From assembly GCA_963974215.1 (NCBI GenBank), contig CAXBBL010000010.1:120071-184070 (forward strand): DNA of 64,000 nucleotides, read 5' to 3'. The position numbers and the translations under genes were made by a program. Within the stretch, counting starts at the first letter, position 1; each line of letters begins with the position of its first letter. The notes beneath the pieces are model-generated. The model ran no database searches, was not told the origin of the DNA, and saw only the letters and a program-made list of their open reading frames with translations. This document shows, piece after piece, positions 8,175 through 17,446 of this stretch. This DNA comes from Croceimicrobium sp963974215. GTDB lineage: Bacteria > Bacteroidota > Bacteroidia > Flavobacteriales > Schleiferiaceae.

Positions 8175-8794
8175 TGCGAGTAGAGTTTAAGGATGCGCAA
8201 AGAAGTTTTGGTGCCCAAATTGTTTTCGACAAGCTAAATTACAGCTTGGAAGAGGGTACTAAAACCGCCGTTCTTGGCGGTAATGGTAGTGGTAAATCTA
8301 CTTTACTAAAATGCCTTTACGGTGCGCTTAGCCTTAGCCATGGAATGGTAATTTATCAAGCCCATCAAAAAGAATTAAAAGCCCAAGAGGCGGTACACAA
8401 GATTAGCTTCTCTGGCCCCTACTTCGAGCTTATTGAAGAATTGGAAGCCTTAGAATTTTTAGAGACCTATCAGCGCTTTCGCAGATTGCTAATCACTCCT
8501 GCTGAAATTCTTAATCATGCTTATCTAGAGAAATCATCGCACAAGAAGATTAAGCAATTTAGCTCGGGCATGAAGCAAAGACTGCGTTTATCCTTAGCCC
8601 TTTTTAGCGCAAGCGATTTGGTGATTTTAGATGAGCCAACTGCCAATTTAGACCCTAAAGGAATAGAATGGTATAAGGAGCTACTCGCTGCCCAACTCGG
8701 CCAACGTAGCTTAGTGATAGGCTCAAACTTTAGTGAAGACGAAATTTTCCTTTGCCAGCAAAAGCTAATAGTTAGTGATTATAGCCAAGGCTAA
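8174..8794 (+). CDS. Stand-alone ABC transporter ATP-binding protein
   Basis: The 206-aa nucleotide-binding subunit has Walker A GGNGSGKST near residues 35-43, signature SSGMKQRLRLS and Walker B LVILDEPTANLD. The switch (H-loop) position reads VIGSNFSEDE, with Asn where His is usual. No permease gene is in the window, so the partner is unknown. Its place in the lipid A operon suggests an envelope role; that is inference. The ATG overlaps the lpxA stop by one base. The 116-base gap before efp ends the operon. Confidence 0.85.
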   Translation: MRVEFKDAQRSFGAQIVFDKLNYSLEEGTKTAVLGGNGSGKSTLLKCLYGALSLSHGMVIYQAHQKELKAQEAVHKISFSGPYFELIEELEALEFLETYQRFRRLLITPAEILNHAYLEKSSHKKIKQFSSGMKQRLRLSLALFSASDLVILDEPTANLDPKGIEWYKELLAAQLGQRSLVIGSNFSEDEIFLCQQKLIVSDYSQG

Positions 8795-8882
8795 TAAAAG
8801 AAAAAGCTAGGCTCCGTAATCTGTAAAAAATCGCTCTTGGCAGATGCGTAAAATTCTGTTTCTCTTTCGCAATTCAAAAGCT

Positions 8883-8890
8883 TACTTTTG
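8883..8890 (+). promoter_or_regulatory. -7 box of efp
   Basis: TACTTTTG matches TAnnTTTG and lies 20 bases before the efp ATG. A weak TTTC stands at the -33 distance. Confidence 0.5.
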
Positions 8891-8910
8891 CAACAGAACA
8901 GAATAAAGCT

Positions 8911-9477
8911 ATGGCAGATACTTCAGATATCCGTAATGGATTATGCATTACTTTTAATAATGCGCCCCATCAAATTATTGAATTCTTACACGTAAAACCT
9001 GGAAAAGGTCCTGCTTTCGTAAGAACCAAATTACGTAACCTTGATACAGGAAGAATAATCGATAATACTTTCCCTTCCGGGAACAAATTAGAAGTTATCC
9101 GTATTGAAAACAGAAACTACCAGTTTCTATACCAAGACCCTACAGGCTGGCATTTTATGAACATGGATGATTTCAACCAAATCACCATTGCCAAAGAACT
9201 CATTAATGCGCCACAATTCTTATTGGAAGCAATGGAATGCCAAGTGCTTTTCCATGCCGATGAAGAACGACCACTGGTATGTGAACTACCGCAAAAAGTA
9301 GCCCTAACTATTACCTATACCGAACCGGGAATTAAAGGAGATACCGCCACCAACACCCTAAAACCTGCCACGGTAGAAACAGGTGCCGAAATACGCGTTC
9401 CTTTATTTATTAGTGAAGGTGAAAAAGTAGTGATCGAAACTGCCACGGGAGCATATAAAGAGCGTTACAAAGAGTAA
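8911..9477 (+). CDS. efp: Translation elongation factor P
   Basis: The 188-aa EF-P relieves ribosome stalling at polyproline. Its three beta-barrel domains are recognisable: the N-terminal KOW-like part with HVKPGKGPAFVRTKLRN, whose loop Lys occupies the site modified in many bacteria; the middle part with YQDPTGWHFMNMDDFNQI; and the C-terminal YTEPGIKGDTATNTLKPATVETGAEIRVPLFI signature. It has its own promoter. The next gene starts right after its stop codon. Confidence 0.96.
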   Translation: MADTSDIRNGLCITFNNAPHQIIEFLHVKPGKGPAFVRTKLRNLDTGRIIDNTFPSGNKLEVIRIENRNYQFLYQDPTGWHFMNMDDFNQITIAKELINAPQFLLEAMECQVLFHADEERPLVCELPQKVALTITYTEPGIKGDTATNTLKPATVETGAEIRVPLFISEGEKVVIETATGAYKERYKE

Positions 9478-10416
9478 ATGGATTTCCCTCAGGTACATAC
9501 TTTAGCCGAACTGGCGCAACTTTTAAACTGCGAATTTGCAGGTCCCGCGGATCATCAAGTTTGGGGTTGGAATGAAATTCATCGGGTAAGACCGGGCGAT
9601 TTAGTATTTGTAGATCACCCTAAATACTACGCCAAAGCCTTAGAGTCTGCTGCTACTACAATCTTAATAAATAAGAAAGTGGCGGTTCCCGAAGGCAAAG
9701 GAATTTTAATTAGTGACGACCCTTTTCGGGATTTCAACAAATTAACGAATCATTACTTCCCTTTTAAGGCGAGTGAGCGAGCCATTCATCCCTCGGCAAA
9801 AATTGGCCAAGGCACGATTATCCAACCGGGCGGATTTATCGGCGAAAACGTAGAAATTGGTGAAAACTGCATCATCCATGCTAATGTTACGATTTACGAT
9901 CGTTGCAAAATAGGTAATGATGTAATTATCCATGCCAATAGTGTTTTAGGAGCCGATGCCTTCTATTATAAAAACCGCGAAAGTGGCTTTGATAAGCTTC
10001 TCAGCGGTGGTATTGTAGTTTTAGAAGATCGTGTAAATATTGGTGCTTCCTGCACCATAGATCGCGGTGTTAGTGCTGATACACGGATTGGCGCAGGCAC
10101 TATTATCGACAATTCTGTGCACATTGGTCACGACACTCTTATTGGCAAAGATTGCTTATTTGCGGCACAGGTTGGCATTGCTGGCTGCGTGGTGATTGAA
10201 GATAAGGTAACCCTTTGGGGACAGGTTGGCATTAGCTCAAATGTTAGTATTGGTAGCAAGGCGGTAGTTTTAGCGCAATCAGGCGTTTCAAAGTCTTTAG
10301 ATGGTGGCAAAACCTATTTTGGCTACCCTGCAGAAGAAGCGCGTAAAAAATACCGTGAAATGGCCTCCATACGCATATTACCTAAAATTATTGAGCAAAT
10401 AACTATTACAGAATAA
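9478..10416 (+). CDS. Second LpxD-type UDP-3-O-acylglucosamine N-acyltransferase
   Basis: This 312-aa hexapeptide-repeat acyltransferase is clearly related to, but far diverged from, the LpxD at 4985-5995. It has an N-terminal LpxD-like domain (LAELAQLLNCEF, GDLVFVDHPKYYAKAL). A long left-handed beta-helix follows, with the segment VHIGHDTLIGKDCLFAAQVGIAG at the catalytic position and a C-terminal GGKTYFGYPAEEARKKYREMA. Its ATG follows the efp stop without a gap. Whether it acts in lipid A acylation or on another sugar nucleotide is open. A strong terminator follows. Confidence 0.85.
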   Translation: MDFPQVHTLAELAQLLNCEFAGPADHQVWGWNEIHRVRPGDLVFVDHPKYYAKALESAATTILINKKVAVPEGKGILISDDPFRDFNKLTNHYFPFKASERAIHPSAKIGQGTIIQPGGFIGENVEIGENCIIHANVTIYDRCKIGNDVIIHANSVLGADAFYYKNRESGFDKLLSGGIVVLEDRVNIGASCTIDRGVSADTRIGAGTIIDNSVHIGHDTLIGKDCLFAAQVGIAGCVVIEDKVTLWGQVGISSNVSIGSKAVVLAQSGVSKSLDGGKTYFGYPAEEARKKYREMASIRILPKIIEQITITE

Positions 10417-10444
10417 GCGCCAAACATAAAATGGCAAGGCATAA

Positions 10445-10472
10445 AAAAGGGGAGTCGCGCGACTCCCCTTTT
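10445..10472. terminator. Bidirectional intrinsic terminator between efp-lpxD2 and susD
   Basis: This is a perfect 28-base palindrome (AAAAGGGGAGTCGC and its complement). A T-run follows on the plus strand (10474-10480) and further T's follow on the minus strand. It lies between convergent genes. Confidence 0.85.
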
Positions 10473-10490
10473 ATTTTTTTAAAGACTTTC

Positions 10491-11936
10491 CTAATGGAAA
10501 GGACAAACATAATCAGTAGCCTTTTGGCTAACGATAATAGCTGTAATATCGTTATCAATAGTACAAGTGCGTGCTACCTCATCATAAGTAATGGCATCAA
10601 TATCATCTTTAATGGATACTAAAAATGGCGGTAAATCCGGAACCGTCATATCGGCACTTACGTTCGCAGTATTTAGCAGTTGCTCGTTTTGGGAAACCAC
10701 ATAAGTAATACCCATGTCAACTGAACGCATACCTTCACCCATAAAGACCTGCTGACGAATACGGTAAATTGCATCTAATAAAGCATCGCCACTTAGGCCG
10801 GCTAAATCAGCAGCGGTATAAGAAGTTCCTGAAACGCTAGGAATGGTAACAGGACCACCTCCACGATAAAGAACGAGGCCTGCCATACCATCAACTGTAA
10901 TATCAGTGCTATCTGGACGACTACCTGGCTCACGCTCGGTGCGATCCTCTGCTCCATCGTCAACCGAGATCGTTGGACGAGTTGCCACCAATCCGATTAA
11001 ATCGGTTAGTGTATTAATGGCATCACCATCGCCACCCTGAGATTGCTGAGCTTCAGCCTTGATTAAATGTGCTTCCTCAATTTTTAATAAAGGAATTTGA
11101 GAGTCTTCGTTTCCAGAAACTACCACAAACTTAGGGTCTAAAAAGTCTAAGCTTGGCAATGGCTGTAAGTCGTCGAAACTACCACGATCGTACAAGGCAT
11201 CTTGTAAAGAGTTAACCGTGTAATTATTGCTATTACTGTTCCCTCTTGAGTTTTGAGGATCGAAAGTAATATAACGAACGAAGCCTCCACCTGCATCGGC
11301 AGTGATAGCCGCATCAGCTGCACTAATGGCCGCTACTGCATCACCTTTAAAGTACTGCGCTCTTGCAATCCCGATTAAAGAACCCACGTTAGCGTTAACA
11401 TCATTACTTTCGGTGAAGTATTGAATGGCCGCATCTAAATGCGCATCACGACTTAAAACCGGACCAGCAGCTGAACCTGGCAATTGTTGGTAGTACATGC
11501 CAGCTAATAAATGTGACAAGCCACGGAAAAACAAAAACTCCGAGCGCTGTACATCTGTTGCGTTGGGATCATTGGGTAGAATCTCTTCTAAACCAAAAAT
11601 GGCCATTTCGCGTAAGCGGGCAATATGAAATTGGCTATCGTCGATATCATCATCCTGATAATCTACATTTAAACCATCTAAAAACTGATTAAAGAAAGTT
11701 TGTGTATTGACGTAGTTATCAGATACAATTTCCGAGATAATTAAGTTGTTATTAGCTGTAACCGCCAACTGGCGTTCCATTCCCCAATACCATGCTTCCG
11801 CAGAGTTGGGCTGGCCAATCAAGGCTTCTTCCGATAAATTTGGGTTCACAACATTCGTAGGATCTATTGCTTCGCAGCCTGCAATAACCAATGCTGAAGC
11901 TGCTAAAATTGAGATTTTTGAAATTATCTTTTTCAT
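10491..11936 (-). CDS. SusD/RagB-family nutrient-binding outer-membrane lipoprotein
   Basis: The 481-aa protein has a lipoprotein signal with lipobox VIAGC (Cys21), then a helical SusD-like fold. Typical segments are NPNLSEEAL, LLAGMYYQQLPGSA (TPR region) and the late IRQQVFMGEGMRSVDMGI. SusD proteins cap a SusC TonB-dependent channel and deliver glycans or peptides. It lies 11 bases downstream of the SusC gene in the same operon. No glycoside hydrolase, peptidase or anti-sigma gene is nearby, so the substrate is unknown. Confidence 0.85.
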   Translation of the reverse strand: MKKIISKISILAASALVIAGCEAIDPTNVVNPNLSEEALIGQPNSAEAWYWGMERQLAVTANNNLIISEIVSDNYVNTQTFFNQFLDGLNVDYQDDDIDDSQFHIARLREMAIFGLEEILPNDPNATDVQRSEFLFFRGLSHLLAGMYYQQLPGSAAGPVLSRDAHLDAAIQYFTESNDVNANVGSLIGIARAQYFKGDAVAAISAADAAITADAGGGFVRYITFDPQNSRGNSNSNNYTVNSLQDALYDRGSFDDLQPLPSLDFLDPKFVVVSGNEDSQIPLLKIEEAHLIKAEAQQSQGGDGDAINTLTDLIGLVATRPTISVDDGAEDRTEREPGSRPDSTDITVDGMAGLVLYRGGGPVTIPSVSGTSYTAADLAGLSGDALLDAIYRIRQQVFMGEGMRSVDMGITYVVSQNEQLLNTANVSADMTVPDLPPFLVSIKDDIDAITYDEVARTCTIDNDITAIIVSQKATDYVCPFH

Positions 11937-11947
11937 TTTGCTTCGTA

Positions 11948-14770
11948 TTAAAGGTTAACGCGTAAAGTACCTAGGTATATTCTTGGAGCCGACTCAGTTC
12001 CAAAACCGAAACCACCACCGGCAAATCCACCTTGAGTGCTGATACCTGAACCGGTAACATCAGGATCAAAGCTAGAACTCACCCAGTTAAAAGCATTCTG
12101 AACCGTGAAACCTAATCTTAAATTTTTGATACGGGTATCTAGTAGGCTCCCAAAGTTATACTCCGCGCCGATGGTGCGAACTTTAACGTAATTGGCATCC
12201 TCTACCCAATATCCTGCTAAGTCAAAGAAAGAAGTAATACCTGCATCTAAAACTGCCTGTGGAAAACGATCTTCATCATTAACACCACCGAAGTAACGTA
12301 ATACATCATCAACATTTACCCCTTGACCACCAAATTGGTAATCACCGTTTAAGAATACAGACAATTTATTATTCCATGTATAATCGATACCGAAGGTACC
12401 AAAGGTTGGTGAGAATGTTGTTCCTAAATAAGCGTTACGATTTACCTCGTAATTACCATTAGCATCTTGAACCACTTGTGCACCACGCAGGTAACCTAAA
12501 GGCTGACCCGCATTAACAAATGACCCTAGGAAAGTAAAGCCACCTACGGCAAATTCTGGAGCACCACCGGTACTAACTACCTCGTTTTCGTTGTAGTTAT
12601 ATGATACTCTACCGTTTAAGCGATGTTTCTCATTACTGATGATACTAGCACTTAAAGCGATTTCGTAACCTGTGTTAGAGATTTCTCCAACGTTGGTTTC
12701 TTGCGCTGCCTGTCCAGTGGAGGGCGCCTGTGGAGGAGTAAATAAAGCGCCTTCAGTAACAGTACTATAATAAGTAAAGCTAAGGGTTAAGCGCTTGAAC
12801 AAACCTAAATCAACCCCGAACTCTGTTGTTTTTGCAATTTCCGACTGAAGATCTGGATTTCCAGGGTTAGAGAAGGCAAAACTTTGTAAACCATTGTATG
12901 GATTGGCAGCAAAGGTTAAATCATTGGCAAAGGGAGTGGGGAATAAAGTAGCCTCACCGTAGTTTGCGCGGAACTTCATGAGCGTAATGTAGTCTTTGGA
13001 GATATTGTCTTTAAAAAACTTCTCATCAGAAATAACATAAGATGCACCAACTTTTATTAATGGAATTAAGCCAATCTCCTCTCCGAAAGCGGTGTTTCCG
13101 TCAAAACGCAAACCGAGATCTAAAAAGATTTTATCTTTCCAACCTACGTTCTCTGCCACATAAATACCATAAGAAGTTACCGTATTGTAAAAATCTTGAA
13201 CGCTTTGATCGGCCGAGTTATTAATGGATTCTGAACCATCGGGCACTCCTGTTGCATTAATTAAAGTTTGGTAATCGTTGGAACGGAACACCTGTCCACC
13301 CACGGTGGTCAAGAAGTTGAAGTCGCCCCAATTCTCTTCGTAATTAACATTCAAGTTAGAACTCAATACTAAGAAATTACGCGAGCTAACGTCAATATAA
13401 CCTTGATCGGTAGTACCTTCAGCCCAAGCACCTTTAGAAATTTGTACCGCATTAGTACCTAATTCTTGTTGCTTAGAATTACGGCTATCTAAACCGAAAT
13501 CGAAAGACACAAAAACTTTATCGTTTACATCATAGGTAAAGTTATTCGACACATTGAAACGATTTACCCTTTCCGTGATATTGGTCAATTCTCCTTCCTC
13601 TTGTAATTGGTTGGTTAAGTCAGTAATCTCTTGGTCACTCAGAGAGTCAAGATTACCATAAGAACCTCCTTCTAAGTTACCGAAACGGGCGAAACTGGTA
13701 TTCGCATTATAATCACGGGTAAACTCTGAATTTGAGTAGGCAAGCGATGCTGAATATCGCAAACGATTAGAAACTCTTGCCGCCACCGTTGTGCGGAAGT
13801 TACGACGTACTTGCTCGTTTACAGAATTAAAGCCATCATCTTGGTACAAGGACCCTGAGAAGCTGTAGTTAAACGCCTCGCTTCCTCCAGAAAAACCTAG
13901 ACGGTAATTCTGCACCATGCCTGGCTGAAAGATAATGTCGGCAGTTTGGTCCCAGCGCAAAAAGTCGGCAGTACCCACCATTTGTCCTACTTGAGATTCA
14001 AAGTAAACAGAAGCTTTTCCCGCTTTCCCTCTTTTGGTAAAGATTTGTAACACACCATTAGCCGCATCGGCACCATACAAGGTAGTTGCAGCACCACCTG
14101 GTATATACTCGATTCGATCTATATCCTCCATGGGGATATCTGCGACAGCAGAAGATTGTGCACCGCCAGTATTAAGACCCAAGGAAGCATTGGAGTTAAG
14201 GTTATCCACCCTAATTCCGTCTACCATAATTACCGGAGTAGTATTGGTATTCGCTGAAACTGGTCCTCTTGACCGAATAATTGATGCCGTTCCCGGCTGC
14301 CCTGAACTCAATTTAATTTGAGCATTGGGTAATTTTGACTGAATAAGCTGATCCAGCTGCATGGCAGGTGAATTTTTCAGCTCCTTCGAATTGATCGAGG
14401 AAACAGTAGTAGAAATTCTCTTTCTACTTACTCCCACACCCTGACCAGTTACTACAACTTCATCTAAGGCTTCTTGAGACTCTTTCATGTAAACATCGAT
14501 GGTAGTATTAGACCCTACCTGACGTTCTTGAGTTTCAAACCCGAGCGATGAAATTAATAAAACCGCATCTGAGCCTGATACCGAAATTGAAAAAGCTCCA
14601 GCGGCATTGGAAGCTGTACCATTTTTAGTACCCTTCTCAATCACTGAAGCTCCTGGAATCGGTTCCCCTCCGGGACCTTTAATGGTCCCTTTAACCGTAC
14701 GAGATTGGGCAAAACCCATCTGCACGCATAGCGCTAACAAAAATGTTAGCACTGCTTTGGTTGTTTGCAT
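11948..14770 (-). CDS. SusC/RagA-family TonB-dependent outer-membrane transporter
   Basis: After a 21-residue signal peptide ending GFAQ, the protein (about 940 aa) has a carboxypeptidase-regulatory-like domain (VKGTIKGPGGEPIPGASV). It continues with a TonB box (DEVVVTGQG), a plug with the SusC signature PMEDIDRIEYIPGGAATTLYGADAANG, and a beta barrel to the C-terminus. It imports a large substrate through the outer membrane with SusD. I chose the ATG at 14770, because upstream in-frame codons would put 19 unlikely residues before the signal peptide. It is first in a two-gene operon. Confidence 0.93.
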   Translation of the reverse strand: MQTTKAVLTFLLALCVQMGFAQSRTVKGTIKGPGGEPIPGASVIEKGTKNGTASNAAGAFSISVSGSDAVLLISSLGFETQERQVGSNTTIDVYMKESQEALDEVVVTGQGVGVSRKRISTTVSSINSKELKNSPAMQLDQLIQSKLPNAQIKLSSGQPGTASIIRSRGPVSANTNTTPVIMVDGIRVDNLNSNASLGLNTGGAQSSAVADIPMEDIDRIEYIPGGAATTLYGADAANGVLQIFTKRGKAGKASVYFESQVGQMVGTADFLRWDQTADIIFQPGMVQNYRLGFSGGSEAFNYSFSGSLYQDDGFNSVNEQVRRNFRTTVAARVSNRLRYSASLAYSNSEFTRDYNANTSFARFGNLEGGSYGNLDSLSDQEITDLTNQLQEEGELTNITERVNRFNVSNNFTYDVNDKVFVSFDFGLDSRNSKQQELGTNAVQISKGAWAEGTTDQGYIDVSSRNFLVLSSNLNVNYEENWGDFNFLTTVGGQVFRSNDYQTLINATGVPDGSESINNSADQSVQDFYNTVTSYGIYVAENVGWKDKIFLDLGLRFDGNTAFGEEIGLIPLIKVGASYVISDEKFFKDNISKDYITLMKFRANYGEATLFPTPFANDLTFAANPYNGLQSFAFSNPGNPDLQSEIAKTTEFGVDLGLFKRLTLSFTYYSTVTEGALFTPPQAPSTGQAAQETNVGEISNTGYEIALSASIISNEKHRLNGRVSYNYNENEVVSTGGAPEFAVGGFTFLGSFVNAGQPLGYLRGAQVVQDANGNYEVNRNAYLGTTFSPTFGTFGIDYTWNNKLSVFLNGDYQFGGQGVNVDDVLRYFGGVNDEDRFPQAVLDAGITSFFDLAGYWVEDANYVKVRTIGAEYNFGSLLDTRIKNLRLGFTVQNAFNWVSSSFDPDVTGSGISTQGGFAGGGFGFGTESAPRIYLGTLRVNL

Positions 14771-14868
14771 AGCTATTGTTTGTTGGTTATCTAGCACCAA
14801 ATGTGTTAAAAATATATTAAATAACAAGAGTGCTATTTAACATTTTGATAACAATGGAAGTGAAATAG

Positions 14869-14918
14869 CTAATAAAATAAATTATTAGACATTGATTTAC
14901 TGATACTTAGATCAATGT
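14869..14918 (-). terminator. Two tandem hairpins after the O-antigen ligase gene
   Basis: ACATTGAT/ATCAATGT (14889-14896 and 14911-14918) and CTAATAA/TTATTAG (14869-14888) form two small hairpins just beyond the minus-strand ligase stop. The T-run is poor, so termination is likely but not certain. The remaining gap up to susC is AT-rich and should hold the susC promoter. Confidence 0.4.
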
Positions 14919-14931
14919 AATAAAAATGAGT

Positions 14932-16353
14932 CTATTTCTTTCGATACTGATCGAAATACACGATTAAAGCGGTAAATCCCCAAACAGGCAGGGAAGCTTT
15001 ATCCATATCTAAGAAATTATTGAGAAAACCATGGGTCCAATAGGTCATAATTCCCATTAAAGACGCTAAAACCAAAACCCTTTCATTGGGGTCTTTAAGT
15101 TTATGATAGGTCTTAATTCCCCTTAGGACCGTATAAAACACAAGCAATAAAACCAAGAGCAGGCCTAAAACACCTTGCTCGGCCAAAGGACCAATATATT
15201 CACTATGGGCATTTCCCATATCCCCAGCGTTGGTGCTAATGATAGTCTTTTCATAAGGTTTTTGGAAAGGCGCATATACAAACATATAGGTACCAGGACC
15301 GTAGCCAAATACTGGCCTCTGCTCGAACATACGGAAAGCCGACTTCCAACGATTAATGCGCTCCATATTAGAGGCATCGGTGGAAATATTACTGATGGAC
15401 TCTACGTGCTCGGTTAAATTATCGCTACTAGTGGTATCGTTCTTTTCAAACTTTTTTTGAATATCGCCCCTAAAATAAAAGAGCACCCCAAAAAAGGCAA
15501 TTACCATTAAATAAAATATCTCGCGGCGTAAACGCATCCAAATCATTAAACCGGCTAAACCTGCCGCTACTAAGCTTACCCAGGCAGCGCGGGTATAGGA
15601 AAGAATTACCCCCAATACTAAAATGGTTAAAATGGTACCGGCCAAAAACTTCTTATTCAAATTCCAACTGATGAAAAAAGTAAAAGCAATTGCAATGGGA
15701 ATATACATGGCCAAAACGGCCCCATAAGAAGTATGTTCTTTAAAAAAGGGAAACATCACCCAAACCGAAGCATCTTTGGTAAAACCCCATTGCGCATGTA
15801 CCACTATAGTATAAATAACCACGGCCGACAGGGGAATTAAGTACAGCCAGAAAAATAGATATACTCTTTTCGGTTCTTTAAATAACTGGGACATAAAATA
15901 GAAGAAGACGGTCACAAACCAGAGTCGCGCTAGGAAATACTTAAAAGACACCAATGGCATCTCACTGGTAATAGTGGTAATTAGCATCCAAAAAAGACTG
16001 GCAATTAGCACTAAAGAAATGGGATGCTTTACAATCTTTAAATCGAAATTCCCCTTATAAATAAGCTTGGCAAAAAAGAGGAGCATTATTCCAAAAAGCA
16101 GAGGCTCGGTGGGTAGGGTAAAACCCACATGCAAGTCGGGATGCAGGTAAAAAATACTTAGAGGCGTACTAAATATTATAAAGTACAGAACCTTATCTAA
16201 AGCTAAAAAAACGAGGGCTAAAATTAAAAAGGCAAAAGGTAAAAGCAGCATCCAATATACCTCACTAACAATAATGAGCACATTAAGCAAAGCCATAAAT
16301 AGCCCAGCTCCCATTACCCATCGATTTGCTTTATTAGCCAGGAAGTTATTCAA
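14932..16353 (-). CDS. O-antigen ligase / Wzy-type polymerase family membrane protein
   Basis: The 473-aa polytopic protein has about 11-12 hydrophobic segments and one large periplasmic loop (about residues 260-390). The loop carries the O-antigen-ligase pattern: R-x-x-W-x-x-A, P-x-x-GYGPGTY, then NAHSEYIGPLAEQGVLG. Members either ligate O-antigen to lipid A-core or polymerise surface polysaccharide, and these cannot be told apart here. It ends a minus-strand run with the Wzz-like and Wzx-like genes, which supports a surface-polysaccharide role. Confidence 0.85.
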   Translation of the reverse strand: MNNFLANKANRWVMGAGLFMALLNVLIIVSEVYWMLLLPFAFLILALVFLALDKVLYFIIFSTPLSIFYLHPDLHVGFTLPTEPLLFGIMLLFFAKLIYKGNFDLKIVKHPISLVLIASLFWMLITTITSEMPLVSFKYFLARLWFVTVFFYFMSQLFKEPKRVYLFFWLYLIPLSAVVIYTIVVHAQWGFTKDASVWVMFPFFKEHTSYGAVLAMYIPIAIAFTFFISWNLNKKFLAGTILTILVLGVILSYTRAAWVSLVAAGLAGLMIWMRLRREIFYLMVIAFFGVLFYFRGDIQKKFEKNDTTSSDNLTEHVESISNISTDASNMERINRWKSAFRMFEQRPVFGYGPGTYMFVYAPFQKPYEKTIISTNAGDMGNAHSEYIGPLAEQGVLGLLLVLLLVFYTVLRGIKTYHKLKDPNERVLVLASLMGIMTYWTHGFLNNFLDMDKASLPVWGFTALIVYFDQYRKK

Positions 16354-16365
16354 TGAAAGATCTTT

Positions 16366-17397
16366 TTACTTGCGCGATTTTCTAATCGTATCCCAAATTA
16401 AAATAGAAACCAAGGTAAAGGTAAAGGCGCCCAACATAGAAAGAGCCACCAATAGCCAGCGCACTGGATATTTTTTCTTCTCAGCTGCATAAGCATTGTT
16501 CACCTTAAAAGTGGCGGGTAAGCTTTCTTCCACATCTACCTTGGCTTGATCGTAAGCGGTCTTTAATTTTACCACTTCCTCTTTTAAATAGGTAAGCTCG
16601 TCTCGTAAGGAGACATAAGTACCACCGTATTTTGCGAGGGTATCTAATTTCGCTTCAATGGCACGAGCCGCAGGACCATTAACACTCTTTTCAATTTGCG
16701 CAGTAGCCAACTGCTCACTTAAAACGGCCGATTGCGTTTCATAATCGTGCACGCCTTTGTAGCGCAATTCAGTAAGTGAATCTTCTAAACCTTTCAGGTT
16801 GCTTTTCAAAGATTTGTATTCGCGTTCAATAATAGCTAAACCTTGTAAAGCACGCTCTTGCTGGATGCGGTTCTTAACCATATCTAACTGAACCACAATA
16901 TCATTTGCGATCATTGCTGCCGTATCTGGATTAGCGTCTAATACACTAATTTCTACACTCATAAACTCGGTACGACGAAAAGATATATTCGAGCTATAAG
17001 TTTCATACAGTTCTGTTTTCGCATATTTCCCTTGAGGGTCAATGTTGTAGTGTTCTATTAGATTGTATTTCTGAATTATACTATCGCGAATTTCGTCGGT
17101 ATTTAAAATTTGGAGCAATTGCTCTGCTTCCTCTTCTTTACCGAACTCTAAGATATCTTGTCCGCGCGAAGCGAATTTCTGCGGAAGCAGGGCCTTCGAC
17201 AAACTATTAGTAGTAGATGGAAAAACCGTAACGGTAGACTCGAACTGAGGTTCTACAAAGGAAGGGCCACTAAAAATGGCAGCCAGGACCGCCGCAACAA
17301 TAGTTACGATTATCAGAGGCTTGCGCCAGTTAAATAAGTAAACAATAAGATTGGTAGAATCAAAAACCTGATCGGTGTTCTGAGTATTTTCCTGCAT
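16366..17397 (-). CDS. Wzz-like polysaccharide chain-length / co-polymerase protein
   Basis: The 343-aa protein has a cytoplasmic N-terminus, a membrane segment near residues 28-48, a long periplasmic helical region rich in coiled coil (about 150-290) and a second membrane segment near 312-335. This is the layout of PCP1/Wzz proteins, which set polymer length with Wzy. No kinase domain is fused. It sits 12 bases before the ligase gene and 49 after the flippase gene, with its own -7 box. Confidence 0.8.
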   Translation of the reverse strand: MQENTQNTDQVFDSTNLIVYLFNWRKPLIIVTIVAAVLAAIFSGPSFVEPQFESTVTVFPSTTNSLSKALLPQKFASRGQDILEFGKEEEAEQLLQILNTDEIRDSIIQKYNLIEHYNIDPQGKYAKTELYETYSSNISFRRTEFMSVEISVLDANPDTAAMIANDIVVQLDMVKNRIQQERALQGLAIIEREYKSLKSNLKGLEDSLTELRYKGVHDYETQSAVLSEQLATAQIEKSVNGPAARAIEAKLDTLAKYGGTYVSLRDELTYLKEEVVKLKTAYDQAKVDVEESLPATFKVNNAYAAEKKKYPVRWLLVALSMLGAFTFTLVSILIWDTIRKSRK

Positions 17398-17416
17398 TTT
17401 CTGCTATTTAAGGCGG

Positions 17417-17424
17417 CAAAAATA
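17417..17424 (-). promoter_or_regulatory. -7 box upstream of the Wzz-like gene
   Basis: TATTTTTG on the minus strand fits TAnnTTTG. It lies 19 bases before the ATG, in the 49-base gap after the flippase gene. No clear -33 element is seen. Confidence 0.4.
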
Positions 17425-17446
17425 ACAATAAATGCTTGGCCTTAAC

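Noticed and set aside
10431..10622. 63-aa plus-strand ORF across the terminator after lpxD2
   Set aside because: It runs through a strong hairpin and into the end of susD on the other strand, with no sign of selection.
14034..14321. 95-aa plus-strand ORF inside susC
   Set aside because: It is antisense to the conserved SusC plug region and has no support of its own.
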